Origin: Lactobacillus delbrueckii subsp. delbrueckii DSM 20074 = JCM 1012
GTDB taxonomy: Bacteria > Bacillota > Bacilli > Lactobacillales > Lactobacillaceae
Length of the DNA stretch: 51,491 nucleotides
Direction of reading: 5' to 3'
Assembly: GCF_001433875.1 (NCBI RefSeq)
Contig: NZ_AZCR01000001.1
Span: 22,462-73,952, forward strand
The notes beneath the pieces were generated by a model. It was given only the letters and a program-made list of their open reading frames with translations. It was not told the DNA's origin and ran no database searches. The translations under genes were made by a program, and so were the position numbers. Shown piece after piece: positions 34,927 through 43,486 of the stretch. Every line of letters begins with the position of its first letter. The stretch's first letter is position 1.

Positions 34927-37900
34927 TGCCTTTAACTAGTTTGATTTTGGAAGGCTTCAAGTCTTTTGCAGACAAGACGGTGATTGACTTTACTAAAGGG
35001 ATTACCGGCATTGTCGGCCCTAACGGGTCAGGCAAGAGCAACATTACTGAAGCCATTCGCTGGGTCATGGGGGAAGGCAGTGCTAAATCACTGCGTGGCC
35101 GCAACATGAAAGACGTGATTTTTGCCGGGAGCCAGTTCCGCAAGCCCTTAAACCGGGCAGAAGTGACCATGGTTTTCGATAACCGGGACCGGGAACTAGA
35201 TTTTTCAGCTGACCAAGTCTCAATTACCAGGCGGATCTTAAAGTCCGGCGACAATGAATACTTGATCAACCAGCAGCCGGTCCGTCTGCGGGATGTCCGG
35301 GCTCTCTTTCTGGATTCCGGCATTTCCCAAAACAGCCTGGCTATTATTTCCCAGGGGCGGGTGGACCAGATCCTCAATTCCCAGGCCCGGGAAAGACGAG
35401 GAATTTTCGAAGAAGCAGCCGGGGTGCTCCACTTTAAGCAGCAAAAGCAGCAGGCTCAAGGGCAGCTGGAGACGACCAATGACAACCTGATCCGGATCAA
35501 CGACCTGGTCAACGAGCTGGAGAAGCGGCTGGAGCCCTTGCATGAACAGAGCTCCTTGGCCCAGGAATACCAATTCCAAAAAGCCGCCCTTGATGAGGAC
35601 TTAAAGACCCTGCTGGCCTTTGAAATCGCCGACTTGGCCCAGGAAGAAAGGGAAGTTTCCCAGAAATTGGCCAAGAGCCAGGAACTTCTAAGTCGGCTGG
35701 ACGCGGAAGTCAAGCAGTCCCAGGCCAAGCTGGCAGCTAAGCGGCAGGAATTCCAGCTGGAAAGCCAAAAGCGGGACCAGGTGCAAGCGGAAGTCCTTAA
35801 ATTGACCAACCGGCTCTCAGAAATCAACACTTCCTTGCAGGTTTCCCAGCAGTCCCGGCAGTTTGACCAGGCAACCAGGCTGGAATACCAAAGACAGCTG
35901 GCTGATTTAAAGGAAAATCTGGCGGCTACGGATGCGGAAATCAGCAAATTGGCTGACCAGGAAGCTGAATATGCCGGGCAATTGGATCAGCTGAAAGGCA
36001 AAAGACAAAAGCTGGTCGACCAGCTGAAAGAAGACCCGGCCAGCCTCAAGTTGAAAGTAGAAGACCTGCGCTCGCAATACATTCAGACCTTGCAGGACCA
36101 AACCAGTGCCAACAACCAGCTGGTTTACCTGGAAGGGGAAATTAAGCGGGCCAAAGAGAGCAAGGACCAGCGCTATGAAGATGCCTCCAGCCAATTGGCC
36201 AAGAGCCAGGAAGAACTGGAAGGCTTGCGGTTGAAAAGGCAAAAGCTGCGGGCAGAAAATGACCAGCTGCAGGCGGAATTAAAGGAAGCCAGCGACCAAT
36301 TAGGGAAATTAGCTGCCGAACAGCAGGTTGCCCAAAAGCAGCTGCAGGCAGATTTGACCAACCTCCAGCGGCTAACTGCCCGCCGGGATGCCCTGGTCAA
36401 TATCCAGAAGCGGCATGATGGCTACTATGCGGGGGTCAAACAGGTTTTAAACCAGCCAGACCGCTTCCCGGGCATTATCGGGGCAGTTGGGGAGCTTTTA
36501 ACCTTCCCGGCTGACCTGGAAGCAGCCATGACGACTGCCCTTGGCGGTAGCGTTCAAAGTCTGGTAGCTAGAGACCGGATGGTGGCTAAAGATGCCATCC
36601 AGCAGTTGAAGGTCAGAAGACTGGGCCGGGCAACTTTTTTGCCCCTGGATGCATTAAGATACCGGGCAATTCCCGCTTCAACCCGGCAGGCTCTGGAACG
36701 CTTTGCCGGCTTTCAAGGCCTGGCCAGCGAATTGGTTGAGGCTAAGGGCGATACTGACATTTCAGAAGCTATCCAGTACCTGCTAGGCAGCATCATTATC
36801 GTTGACAATATGGACACGGCCCTGGCTGTCTCCAGGCAGATAGGCCACTACCGGGTCGTTACCCTGGACGGGGATGTTATCAGTCCCGGTGGGGCCATGA
36901 CTGGCGGGGCCCACAACCAGCGGAATAATTCCCCTTTGCAGACAACGGCTGAAATCAACAAGACGACCGACATGCTGGAGGAATTAGAAAGACAGTTCCA
37001 TATCAAAGAAGAAAAGCTGGCAGACTTAGACAAGCAAGTTAAAGACAAGCAGGAGACCCGGGAGCAAATCAGTCGGGACCTACAGAGCCTGCAGCAGGAC
37101 TTGAGCGCGGCAGTCTTGACCTTCCAAAGCCAGGAAAAAGAAGTCAAGCGCCTGGAAAGCGCCGTTCAGCTCTACCAGGCCCAGCAGGCTGAACAAGCTG
37201 CCTACCTGGCAGATTTGACTGACAAAGTAAAGGCCCAAAAGATTAAGAAGGAAGAGCTGGCCGCTTTGGCCGACCAGCAAAAACGCGACCTGGCCAGCCT
37301 GCAAGAGACCATTCAGAACTACACTGATTTAAACCAGGGCGTGCAAGAAAAATTGGCTGAGCTTGACCCGCAATTGGCGGTTTTAGCCAACAAGCAGGAA
37401 AACCTGCAAGCCAGAAAGGCTGAGCTCGGCCGGCAAAAGGCGGCTATCCAGAAGCAGATCGGGCAGCTGGAAGAAAAACTGGCTGCTTTGGACAATTCCA
37501 GTCAATTGTCAGCCAGCAAGAAAGAGGAGCTGGGCCTGGAGAAAGACCGGCTCCTGGCTGAGCAAAAAGACAAGCAGGCTGACCTGGATGCAGCCAGCCA
37601 GCTTTTGGGCCAGCTAAACGGGCAAATCAACCAGCTGGAAGCCGTGGCGACCAGAAACTATGACTTGCGAAAAGACGCGGCTAGTGAACAAGAAGAGTTC
37701 TCAGTCAAGCTGGCCACGGTTAAAGGTCAGCTCAAGCAGCGCCTAGACAGTTTAAGGGAAGACTACTCTTTGACTTATGAAGCCGCGCTTTCCCAGGCCA
37801 AGCTGGAAAATACGGAAGAAAACCAGCAGAACCTGCGCCGCAGCGTCAAGCTGCACCGGATGTCTTTGGAAGACATCGGCCCGGTCAACTTGGGCGCGAT

Positions 37901-38486
37901 TGACGAATATAAGGAAGTCAAGGACCGCTATGACTTCTTGAAAGGGCAGCAGAACGACCTGCTGGAAGCAAGAAGCAACCTGCAGCAGTCGATGGATGAA
38001 TTGGACCAGGAAGTCAAGGACCGCTTCGGTCAGACCTTCCAGCAGATTTCGGCCTCTTTCAGCCGCCTTTTCCCGGTGGTCTTTGGTGGGGGCAATGCCC
38101 GCTTGACCTTGACGGATCCAGACGATTTGCTGGAGAGCGGGGTGGAAATCATCGCCCAGCCGCCTGGCAAGAAACTGCAGCGCTTGAGCCTTCTGTCCGG
38201 CGGAGAGCGGTCGCTGACGGCGATCACCTTGCTTTTTGCCATGCTGGAAGTCAACCCAGTGCCATTCTGCGTGCTGGATGAAGTGGAAGCGGCCCTGGAC
38301 GATGCCAATGTCGTCCGCTTTGCCCGTTTCCTGCGCCAATATGACAGCCAGACCCAGTTTATCGTGATTACGCACCGGCGGGGGACCATGGAACAAGCCG
38401 ACCAGCTCTACGGGGTGGTCATGCAGGAATCCGGGGTATCCCAGATTTTGTCGGTCTCCTTGAAAGATTTAAAAGATGAGGTATAA
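34926..38486 (+). CDS. smc: Chromosome partition protein SMC
   Basis: Condensin ATPase that organises and helps segregate the chromosome with ScpA/ScpB. 1186 residues, usual length. Walker A GPNGSGKS at about 32-39, two long coiled-coil arms (about 170-490 and 660-1000), a hinge at about 500-640 (starting KRHDGYYAGVKQVL), the signature LLSGGERSLTAI near 1091 and Walker B VLDEVEAALDDAN near 1117. GTG 34926 is coupled to rnc, with GGAGG in the end of rnc as ribosome site. Confidence 0.97.
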   Translation: MPLTSLILEGFKSFADKTVIDFTKGITGIVGPNGSGKSNITEAIRWVMGEGSAKSLRGRNMKDVIFAGSQFRKPLNRAEVTMVFDNRDRELDFSADQVSITRRILKSGDNEYLINQQPVRLRDVRALFLDSGISQNSLAIISQGRVDQILNSQARERRGIFEEAAGVLHFKQQKQQAQGQLETTNDNLIRINDLVNELEKRLEPLHEQSSLAQEYQFQKAALDEDLKTLLAFEIADLAQEEREVSQKLAKSQELLSRLDAEVKQSQAKLAAKRQEFQLESQKRDQVQAEVLKLTNRLSEINTSLQVSQQSRQFDQATRLEYQRQLADLKENLAATDAEISKLADQEAEYAGQLDQLKGKRQKLVDQLKEDPASLKLKVEDLRSQYIQTLQDQTSANNQLVYLEGEIKRAKESKDQRYEDASSQLAKSQEELEGLRLKRQKLRAENDQLQAELKEASDQLGKLAAEQQVAQKQLQADLTNLQRLTARRDALVNIQKRHDGYYAGVKQVLNQPDRFPGIIGAVGELLTFPADLEAAMTTALGGSVQSLVARDRMVAKDAIQQLKVRRLGRATFLPLDALRYRAIPASTRQALERFAGFQGLASELVEAKGDTDISEAIQYLLGSIIIVDNMDTALAVSRQIGHYRVVTLDGDVISPGGAMTGGAHNQRNNSPLQTTAEINKTTDMLEELERQFHIKEEKLADLDKQVKDKQETREQISRDLQSLQQDLSAAVLTFQSQEKEVKRLESAVQLYQAQQAEQAAYLADLTDKVKAQKIKKEELAALADQQKRDLASLQETIQNYTDLNQGVQEKLAELDPQLAVLANKQENLQARKAELGRQKAAIQKQIGQLEEKLAALDNSSQLSASKKEELGLEKDRLLAEQKDKQADLDAASQLLGQLNGQINQLEAVATRNYDLRKDAASEQEEFSVKLATVKGQLKQRLDSLREDYSLTYEAALSQAKLENTEENQQNLRRSVKLHRMSLEDIGPVNLGAIDEYKEVKDRYDFLKGQQNDLLEARSNLQQSMDELDQEVKDRFGQTFQQISASFSRLFPVVFGGGNARLTLTDPDDLLESGVEIIAQPPGKKLQRLSLLSGGERSLTAITLLFAMLEVNPVPFCVLDEVEAALDDANVVRFARFLRQYDSQTQFIVITHRRGTMEQADQLYGVVMQESGVSQILSVSLKDLKDEV

Positions 38487-38488
38487 TC

Positions 38489-39760
38489 GTGGGATTATTT
38501 GATCGAATCAAAAAGAGCCTGTTCGGCCAAAAAGACGAAGAAAAGCCAGAAGAAGTCAAGGCTGACCAGGAAGAAGCCGCAGAAGAAAATGCTGAAACAG
38601 AAAATGAGGCAGTTGCAGAGACTACTGAAACTTCTGAAGAAGCGGTAGCAGAAAAGGCTGAAGAGCAAGAAGAAACCGCTGATGAAGAATCTACTGAAGC
38701 AGCTGAAGAAGAATCTGCTGAAGTTACAGAAGATGTAGAAGAAGAAACAGAAACTACTGAAACTGCAGAAGAAAAGACTGAAGCTGAAGAAGAGACCACT
38801 GAACCAGCAGAAGAAAGTACAGAAGAAAAGACAAACGAGCTCTATGAAAAGGGGCTGGAGAAGTCCAACAAGGGTTTTGGTGCCCGCCTCAATGCCTTTT
38901 TGGCTAAATTCAGAACGGTTGACGAAGACTTCTTTGACGACTTGGAAGAATTGCTGATTGAATCTGACGTTGGCTATGAGACCAGTGAAGAACTGACTGA
39001 CCAGCTCAGAGAAGAAGCCAAGCTGCAAAAGGCCAAGAGCCGGGATGACTTAAAGCGGGTCATTGTTCAAAAGCTGGTGGAAGTCTATGACGAAAATGCC
39101 AACAGCGAAAACGAAAAGCTGGCCTACGATCCAAACGCCAAGCCAAATGTCTACCTCTTCGTCGGCGTCAACGGGGCCGGCAAGACCACTACGGTCGGCA
39201 AATTGGCCAAGCGTTTCCACGACCAGGGCAAGAAGGTTCTGTTAGTCGCTGCCGACACTTTCAGAGCCGGCGCGGTTGAGCAGCTGGTTGAATGGGGCAA
39301 GCGGACCGGTGTTCCAGTCGTAACTGGCCCAGACAAGGCTGACCCGGCTGCCGTGGTCTACGACGGCTTAGAGCGGGCGATCGCGGAAGAAGCAGACTAT
39401 CTCTTGGTTGACACGGCCGGCCGTTTGCAAAACAAGGTCAATTTGATGAACGAGTTGGAAAAAATCCAGCGGACCATCAAGAAGCGCCTGCCAGATCAGC
39501 CGGCTGAAACCCTCCTGGTTCTGGACGGGTCAACTGGCCAAAACGCCCTCCTGCAGGCCAAGGACTTTGACAAGACGACCAAGCTGTCTGGTTTAGTCTT
39601 AACCAAGCTGGACGGGTCCTCCAAGGGTGGGGTGGTTCTGTCCATCCGCCACGAAATGAAGCTGCCAGTCAAATTGGTTGGCCTGGGCGAAAAGGCAGAA
39701 GACCTGGCCGACTTTGACGCGGCCAACTATGCCGTCGGCCTCTTCCACGACCTGCTGTAG
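38489..39760 (+). CDS. ftsY: Signal recognition particle receptor FtsY
   Basis: SRP receptor GTPase that brings ribosome-nascent chain complexes to the membrane. 423 residues from GTG 38489, two bases after smc. The N-terminal A domain (about 15-115) is extremely rich in Glu with Ala and Thr. The NG domain begins near 115; G1 is GVNGAGKT (about 226-233), then DTFRAGAVEQL, DTAGRL and TKLDGSSKGG. Its partner Ffh is encoded 0.6 kb later. Confidence 0.97.
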   Translation: MGLFDRIKKSLFGQKDEEKPEEVKADQEEAAEENAETENEAVAETTETSEEAVAEKAEEQEETADEESTEAAEEESAEVTEDVEEETETTETAEEKTEAEEETTEPAEESTEEKTNELYEKGLEKSNKGFGARLNAFLAKFRTVDEDFFDDLEELLIESDVGYETSEELTDQLREEAKLQKAKSRDDLKRVIVQKLVEVYDENANSENEKLAYDPNAKPNVYLFVGVNGAGKTTTVGKLAKRFHDQGKKVLLVAADTFRAGAVEQLVEWGKRTGVPVVTGPDKADPAAVVYDGLERAIAEEADYLLVDTAGRLQNKVNLMNELEKIQRTIKKRLPDQPAETLLVLDGSTGQNALLQAKDFDKTTKLSGLVLTKLDGSSKGGVVLSIRHEMKLPVKLVGLGEKAEDLADFDAANYAVGLFHDLL

Positions 39761-39795
39761 TTTTAAAAAAGCTGAACCGCTACTTCCGCGCCTGG

Positions 39796-39978
39796 GTGGC
39801 CGAAGTAACCGACCAAGCCCAAGGCCTCACTGGCGAAGAACTGACCACCTTTTTGACCAAGGCTAACCAGGAAACGGTGGCCCACTGCCGCCAGGAAAGC
39901 GAAAAGCTTTGGGGCCAGCTCTTTAAGGAAGCCATCAAGCTGTCCAAGCTGACTTTTAATATGGATAAAAATCTCTAA
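39796..39978 (+). CDS. Possible small protein of unknown function
   Basis: From GTG 39796 a frame of 60 residues runs to TAA at 39976, rich in Glu, Gln and Lys, probably helical. The same frame is open back to about 39760 without a usual start codon, and there is no clear ribosome site. It may be a real short gene between ftsY and ylxM or the tail of a lost gene. The terminator stem at 39977 starts inside its stop codon, as expected for a real gene end. Not recognised. Confidence 0.35.
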   Translation: MAEVTDQAQGLTGEELTTFLTKANQETVAHCRQESEKLWGQLFKEAIKLSKLTFNMDKNL

Positions 39979-40003
39979 AAGTACTGCACTTGCAGTACTT
40001 TTT
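39977..40003 (+). terminator. Terminator between ftsY region and ylxM
   Basis: AAAAGTACTGC and GCAGTACTTTT are a perfect 11-bp stem with an ACTT loop, ending in TTTTT. Confidence 0.88.
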
Positions 40004-40011
40004 GCTATACT
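40003..40011 (+). promoter_or_regulatory. Extended -10 promoter of ylxM-ffh
   Basis: TGCTATACT (40003-40011) is an extended -10 directly after the terminator T-run; the -35 position falls in the hairpin and is a poor match. The expected start site is about 40018, only some 12 bases before the likely ylxM ATG. Confidence 0.55.
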
Positions 40012-40029
40012 GGTAATTAGGTGAAAAAG

Positions 40030-40371
40030 ATGGATGAATTGAGCAAAAACGAAGCTCTGGGTGACCTGTACGCCATGTACGGCGCCTTGCTCACCCAGGG
40101 CCAGCAGGATTATTTTGAAGATTATTACTACAACGACCTGTCTTTAGGCGAAATTGCCGACAACCGGAATGTTTCAAGACAAGCGGTCTATGATAATTTG
40201 CGGCGCAGCGCCAAGTCTTTGGAAAAATACGAAGACAAGCTGCGGCTGCTGGCCAGTTACGGCCAATTGGAAGAAGGCATCAGCCAGGCCTTAGCCAGCC
40301 TGGCCGCCGGTGACCAGGAAACGGCCAAATTGCAGCTGGAAGACTTGCTGCAGATAATTAGAGGAGAATAA
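40030..40371 (+). CDS. ylxM: YlxM-type DNA-binding/SRP-associated protein
   Basis: Helix-turn-helix protein (UPF0122 family) always encoded with ffh; in streptococci it affects SRP GTPase activity. From ATG 40030 it has 113 residues; AGGTG six bases upstream supports this start, though an in-frame GTG at 40021 would add three residues. The HTH region reads LSLGEIADNRNVSRQAVYDNLRRSAKSLEKYEDKL (about 38-72). It ends one base before ffh, so the two are cotranscribed. Confidence 0.93.
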   Translation: MDELSKNEALGDLYAMYGALLTQGQQDYFEDYYYNDLSLGEIADNRNVSRQAVYDNLRRSAKSLEKYEDKLRLLASYGQLEEGISQALASLAAGDQETAKLQLEDLLQIIRGE

Positions 40372-40372
40372 A

Positions 40373-41803
40373 ATGGCATTTGAAAATTTAAGCGAACGTT
40401 TGCAGAAGGCCCTACGCAACTTGACCGGGAAGGGGAAGATCTCTGAAGAAGACATCAACGCCGCCTCCCGGGAAATCCGCCTGGCCCTGCTTGAAGCCGA
40501 CGTCAACTTCAAGGTGGTCAAGGACTTTATCAAGACCATCAAAAAGCGGGCCCTGGGCCAGGAAGTGCAGGAATCACTGACTCCAGGCCAGCAGGTCATC
40601 AAGATCGTCAATGAAGAACTGACCAAGATGATGGGGGAAGAAGCGGTCGGCTTAACCAAGTCACCGCACATCCCAACTGTTATCATGATGGTCGGTCTGC
40701 AAGGTACTGGTAAGACCACCACGGTCGGCAAATTAGCCTACCGCTTGATGAAGGAAGAAAAAGCCCGGCCGTTTTTGATTGCCGGCGACATCTACCGGCC
40801 AGCGGCCATTGACCAGCTCAAGCAAATCGGGGCGGACTTAAAGGTCCCGGTTTACAGCGACCCGGAAGAAAAGAGCGTGGCCAAGATTGTAGAAGACGGT
40901 CTGGCAGAAGCCGCCGTCCACAGAAACGACTACGTGATCATCGACACGGCCGGCCGGCTGGAAATCGACGAACCTTTGATGAAGGAACTGGAAGAAGTCA
41001 AGGCGGTTACCCAGCCGGACAACATCCTCTTGGTAGTTGACGCCATGACTGGGCAAGCCGCTGCTGACGTGGCCAAGACCTTCAATGAACGCCTGGACGT
41101 GACTGGGGTCATCTTGACCAAGCTGGACGGTGACACCCGAGGCGGGGCCGCCTTGTCTATCAGAGCCATCACCGGCAAGCCAATCCTCTTCACTGGGCAA
41201 GGGGAAAAGCTGACCGACCTGGAAGTCTTCCACCCGGACCGGATGGCTTCCAGAATCCTGGGCATGGGGGACATGCTGACCTTGATCGAAAAGGCCCAGC
41301 AGGACTACGATGCCAAGCAGGCGGAAAAAGTTGCCCAGAAGATGCGGGAAAACACTTTTGACTTCAACGACTTTATCGACCAGCTGGAACAGGTGCAAAA
41401 GATGGGGCCGCTGGATGAAATCATGAAGATGATTCCCGGTATGGCCAATAACCCGCAATTGAAGAACTTCTCAATCGATGAGAAGCAGATCGCCCACACC
41501 AAGGCCATCGTCTACTCCATGACGCCAGCCGAAAGAGAAGACGAAAGCCTGCTTAACCCGAGCCGGCGCCGGCGGATCGCGGCCGGGTCAGGCGTGCCGA
41601 TTGTGGAAGTCAACCGGATGATCAAGGAGTTCAAGACGGCCAAGGACATGATGTCCAAGGTGACCAAGGGGAACTTTAAGGACTTGGAGAAATTGCCTGG
41701 CATGAACAGTCCGATGGCCAAGATGGCCATGCGGCGGATGGGGAAGAGCTTCAAGAAGAAGAAGGTCAAGAAAATGAAGAAGGTCAAGCGCTTCCACTCA
41801 TAA
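40373..41803 (+). CDS. ffh: Signal recognition particle protein Ffh
   Basis: GTPase that binds signal sequences with the 4.5S/SRP RNA. 476 residues. N domain 1-90, G domain with GLQGTGKT (about 107-114), DIYRPAAIDQL, DTAGRL and TKLDGDTRGG; the M domain (about 300-476) is Met-rich (MKMIPGMANN, MNSPMAKMAMRRM) and ends in Lys-rich sequence. GAGGAG lies before ATG 40373. The closing hairpin overlaps the rpsP promoter. Confidence 0.98.
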   Translation: MAFENLSERLQKALRNLTGKGKISEEDINAASREIRLALLEADVNFKVVKDFIKTIKKRALGQEVQESLTPGQQVIKIVNEELTKMMGEEAVGLTKSPHIPTVIMMVGLQGTGKTTTVGKLAYRLMKEEKARPFLIAGDIYRPAAIDQLKQIGADLKVPVYSDPEEKSVAKIVEDGLAEAAVHRNDYVIIDTAGRLEIDEPLMKELEEVKAVTQPDNILLVVDAMTGQAAADVAKTFNERLDVTGVILTKLDGDTRGGAALSIRAITGKPILFTGQGEKLTDLEVFHPDRMASRILGMGDMLTLIEKAQQDYDAKQAEKVAQKMRENTFDFNDFIDQLEQVQKMGPLDEIMKMIPGMANNPQLKNFSIDEKQIAHTKAIVYSMTPAEREDESLLNPSRRRRIAAGSGVPIVEVNRMIKEFKTAKDMMSKVTKGNFKDLEKLPGMNSPMAKMAMRRMGKSFKKKKVKKMKKVKRFHS

Positions 41804-41815
41804 TTTTAAAAAAAG

Positions 41816-41855
41816 AGCAGGCTGTTAAGTAAAAACACTTTACAGGCTGCTTTTT
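41816..41855 (+). terminator. Terminator after ffh, sharing sequence with the rpsP promoter
   Basis: AGCAG-G-CTGT-T-AAGT pairs with ACTT-T-ACAG-G-CTGCT (two mismatches) around a short A-rich loop, ending in TTTTT. The rpsP -35 lies in the 3' arm. Confidence 0.75.
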
Positions 41856-41867
41856 GGGTGTTATAGT
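41839..41867 (+). promoter_or_regulatory. rpsP promoter
   Basis: TTTACA (41839-41844), 17 bp, TATAGT (41862-41867) preceded by TG (extended -10). Strong match, 30 bases before the rpsP start. Confidence 0.75.
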
Positions 41868-41897
41868 ATAACTATTAAAATTTAGGAGGACTAATTA

Positions 41898-42170
41898 ATG
41901 TCAGTTAAGATTCGTATGCGCCGTATGGGTGCCAAGAGAAAGCCATTTTACCGGATTGTTGTAGCAGATTCACGTGCACCTCGTGACGGCCGCTTTATCG
42001 AAGAAGTTGGTTACTACAACCCAGTTTCACAACCAAAGGAATTGAAGCTTGATGAAGACAAGATCTTTGAATGGCTGAAGAAGGGTGCACAACCTTCAGA
42101 CACTGTTCGTTCACTTCTTTCAGGCGCTGGCTTGATGGCTAAGTTGCACGACGAAAAGTACAACAAATAA
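41898..42170 (+). CDS. rpsP: 30S ribosomal protein S16
   Basis: 90-residue small subunit protein with [20 protein letters not shown] at the start and [13 protein letters not shown], both diagnostic. TTAGGAGGA precedes ATG 41898. Codon use is strongly biased, as for a highly expressed gene. A KH-domain gene (khpA) found after rpsP in many Firmicutes is absent; rimM follows after 61 bases. Confidence 0.98.
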   Translation: MSVKIRMRRMGAKRKPFYRIVVADSRAPRDGRFIEEVGYYNPVSQPKELKLDEDKIFEWLKKGAQPSDTVRSLLSGAGLMAKLHDEKYNK

Positions 42171-42174
42171 TTGG

Positions 42175-42208
42175 AAAAGGTTTGGGGCACTAGCTTCAAA
42201 CTTTTTTT
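42175..42208 (+). terminator. Hairpin between rpsP and rimM (partial terminator or attenuator)
   Basis: AAAAGGTTTG (42175-42184) pairs with CAAACTTTTT (one wobble) and runs into seven T. It could reduce expression of rimM-trmD relative to rpsP. Confidence 0.55.
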
Positions 42209-42231
42209 GTTGAAAAGGAAAAATATACACC

Positions 42232-42735
42232 ATGAATTACTACAATGTTGGCAAAATTATCGCGACCCATGGCTTGAAAGGTGAAGTCAAGGTCGCTTTG
42301 ACCACCGACTTTCCAGAAGACCGTTTCAGAGCTGGTTCCCGCCTTTACCTGGGCGACGATAGCCGGGAAGTGACGGTAGCTGCTGGCCGGCCCTTTAAGC
42401 AGTTCTGGCTGGTAACTTTTGCGGAAATCACTGATATTGACCAGGCGGAAAAGCTGAAGGGGACAGAAATCTTGATCAGCGAAGAAGACCAGGGGGAACT
42501 GCCTGACGGGGTCTACTACTACCGGGAGCTCTTGGGCTGCAAGGTCCTGGACGATGAAAGCGGGGAAGAAATCGGCGAATTGACTGATATCGAAGCGCCA
42601 GGCGCCAATGACATCTGGGAAGTAACTGACGAAAACGGCAAGAGCTTCTGGCTCCCATACATCCCGCAGGTCGTTAAGAGCGTGGATATTGATAAAAAAG
42701 AAGTCCGGGTTGAATTAATGGAGGGCTTGAGATAG
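42232..42735 (+). CDS. rimM: Ribosome maturation factor RimM
   Basis: Binds S19 and assists 30S head assembly. 167 residues with the N-terminal YYNVGKIIATHGLKGEVKV, the middle GVYYYRELLGCKV and the C-terminal PRC-barrel EAPGANDIWEV ... LPYIPQVVKSVD. AAAAGGAAAAA lies upstream. The TAG overlaps the trmD GTG by one base. Confidence 0.97.
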   Translation: MNYYNVGKIIATHGLKGEVKVALTTDFPEDRFRAGSRLYLGDDSREVTVAAGRPFKQFWLVTFAEITDIDQAEKLKGTEILISEEDQGELPDGVYYYRELLGCKVLDDESGEEIGELTDIEAPGANDIWEVTDENGKSFWLPYIPQVVKSVDIDKKEVRVELMEGLR

Positions 42736-43472
42736 TGAACATCAACGTATTGACTCTGTTTCCTGAAATGTTTACCCCCTTGCAGGTTTCCCTGCTGGGC
42801 CGGGGCCAGGAAGATGGCAAGTGGAAGCTGAACCTGGTCAACTTCCGCGATTTTTCTGACCGGCCGCACAAGTCAGTCGACGATACTCCTTATGGGGGCG
42901 GGGCCGGGATGGTTCTCCAGGTCAAGCCGATCAAGGATGCCCTTGATTCACTGGAAAACAAGGGCAAGGTCATCATTACGGCTCCCCAGGGGAAGACCTT
43001 CAATGAACAGATGGCCCAGAAATGGTCTAAGGAAGAAAACCTGACCTTCATTTGCGGCCACTTTGAAGGCTTTGACCAGCGGGTTTACGACCTGGCTGAC
43101 GAAATGGTCTCAATCGGTGACTACGTTTTGACTGGTGGGGAACTGCCGACCATGAGCATGATCGATGCCACTGTCCGCCTTCTGCCAGGGATTCTGGGCA
43201 ATGCCCTGTCTACAGTTGAAGAATCCTTCTCAGACGGCCTTTTGGAATATCCGCAATACACCCGGCCAGCTGATTTTGAGGGGCAAAAGGTGCCGGAAGT
43301 CCTCCTTTCAGGCAACCATGGCAAGATCAATGAATGGCGGCACTACCAGGCTTTAAAGGCCACCAAGCTGCACCGGCCGGACCTGCTGGAGAAGCGGGAC
43401 TTGACCCCGGAAGAGGTCAGAATGCTGCGGCAGATCAGAGAAGACGAGCAGGCTGAAGAAGACAAGCTATAG
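42735..43472 (+). CDS. trmD: tRNA (guanine(37)-N1)-methyltransferase
   Basis: Adds m1G37 to tRNAs to prevent frameshifting. 245 residues with INVLTLFPEMF, DDTPYGGGAGMVLQ, and the SAM-binding knot SIGDYVLTGGELP; all conserved parts are present. Starts at GTG 42735, coupled to rimM. In most lactobacilli rplS follows directly; here about 3.7 kb holding a broken helicase gene separate them. Confidence 0.98.
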   Translation: MNINVLTLFPEMFTPLQVSLLGRGQEDGKWKLNLVNFRDFSDRPHKSVDDTPYGGGAGMVLQVKPIKDALDSLENKGKVIITAPQGKTFNEQMAQKWSKEENLTFICGHFEGFDQRVYDLADEMVSIGDYVLTGGELPTMSMIDATVRLLPGILGNALSTVEESFSDGLLEYPQYTRPADFEGQKVPEVLLSGNHGKINEWRHYQALKATKLHRPDLLEKRDLTPEEVRMLRQIREDEQAEEDKL

Positions 43473-43486
43473 AAAAGGGAAATTAG

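Noticed and set aside
34844-35377. 177-residue minus-strand frame opposite rnc/smc
   Set aside because: Shadow of strongly conserved coding sequence on the plus strand; no start signals.
38560-38835. Repetitive GAA-rich stretch as possible DNA repeat
   Set aside because: It encodes the acidic A domain of FtsY, is irregular in unit length and is common in lactobacillus FtsY.
38495-39028. 177-residue open frame on the minus strand, rich in Phe and Cys
   Set aside because: It is the mirror of the Glu-rich N-terminal domain of ftsY; GAA codons read backwards give TTC. No ribosome site or promoter.
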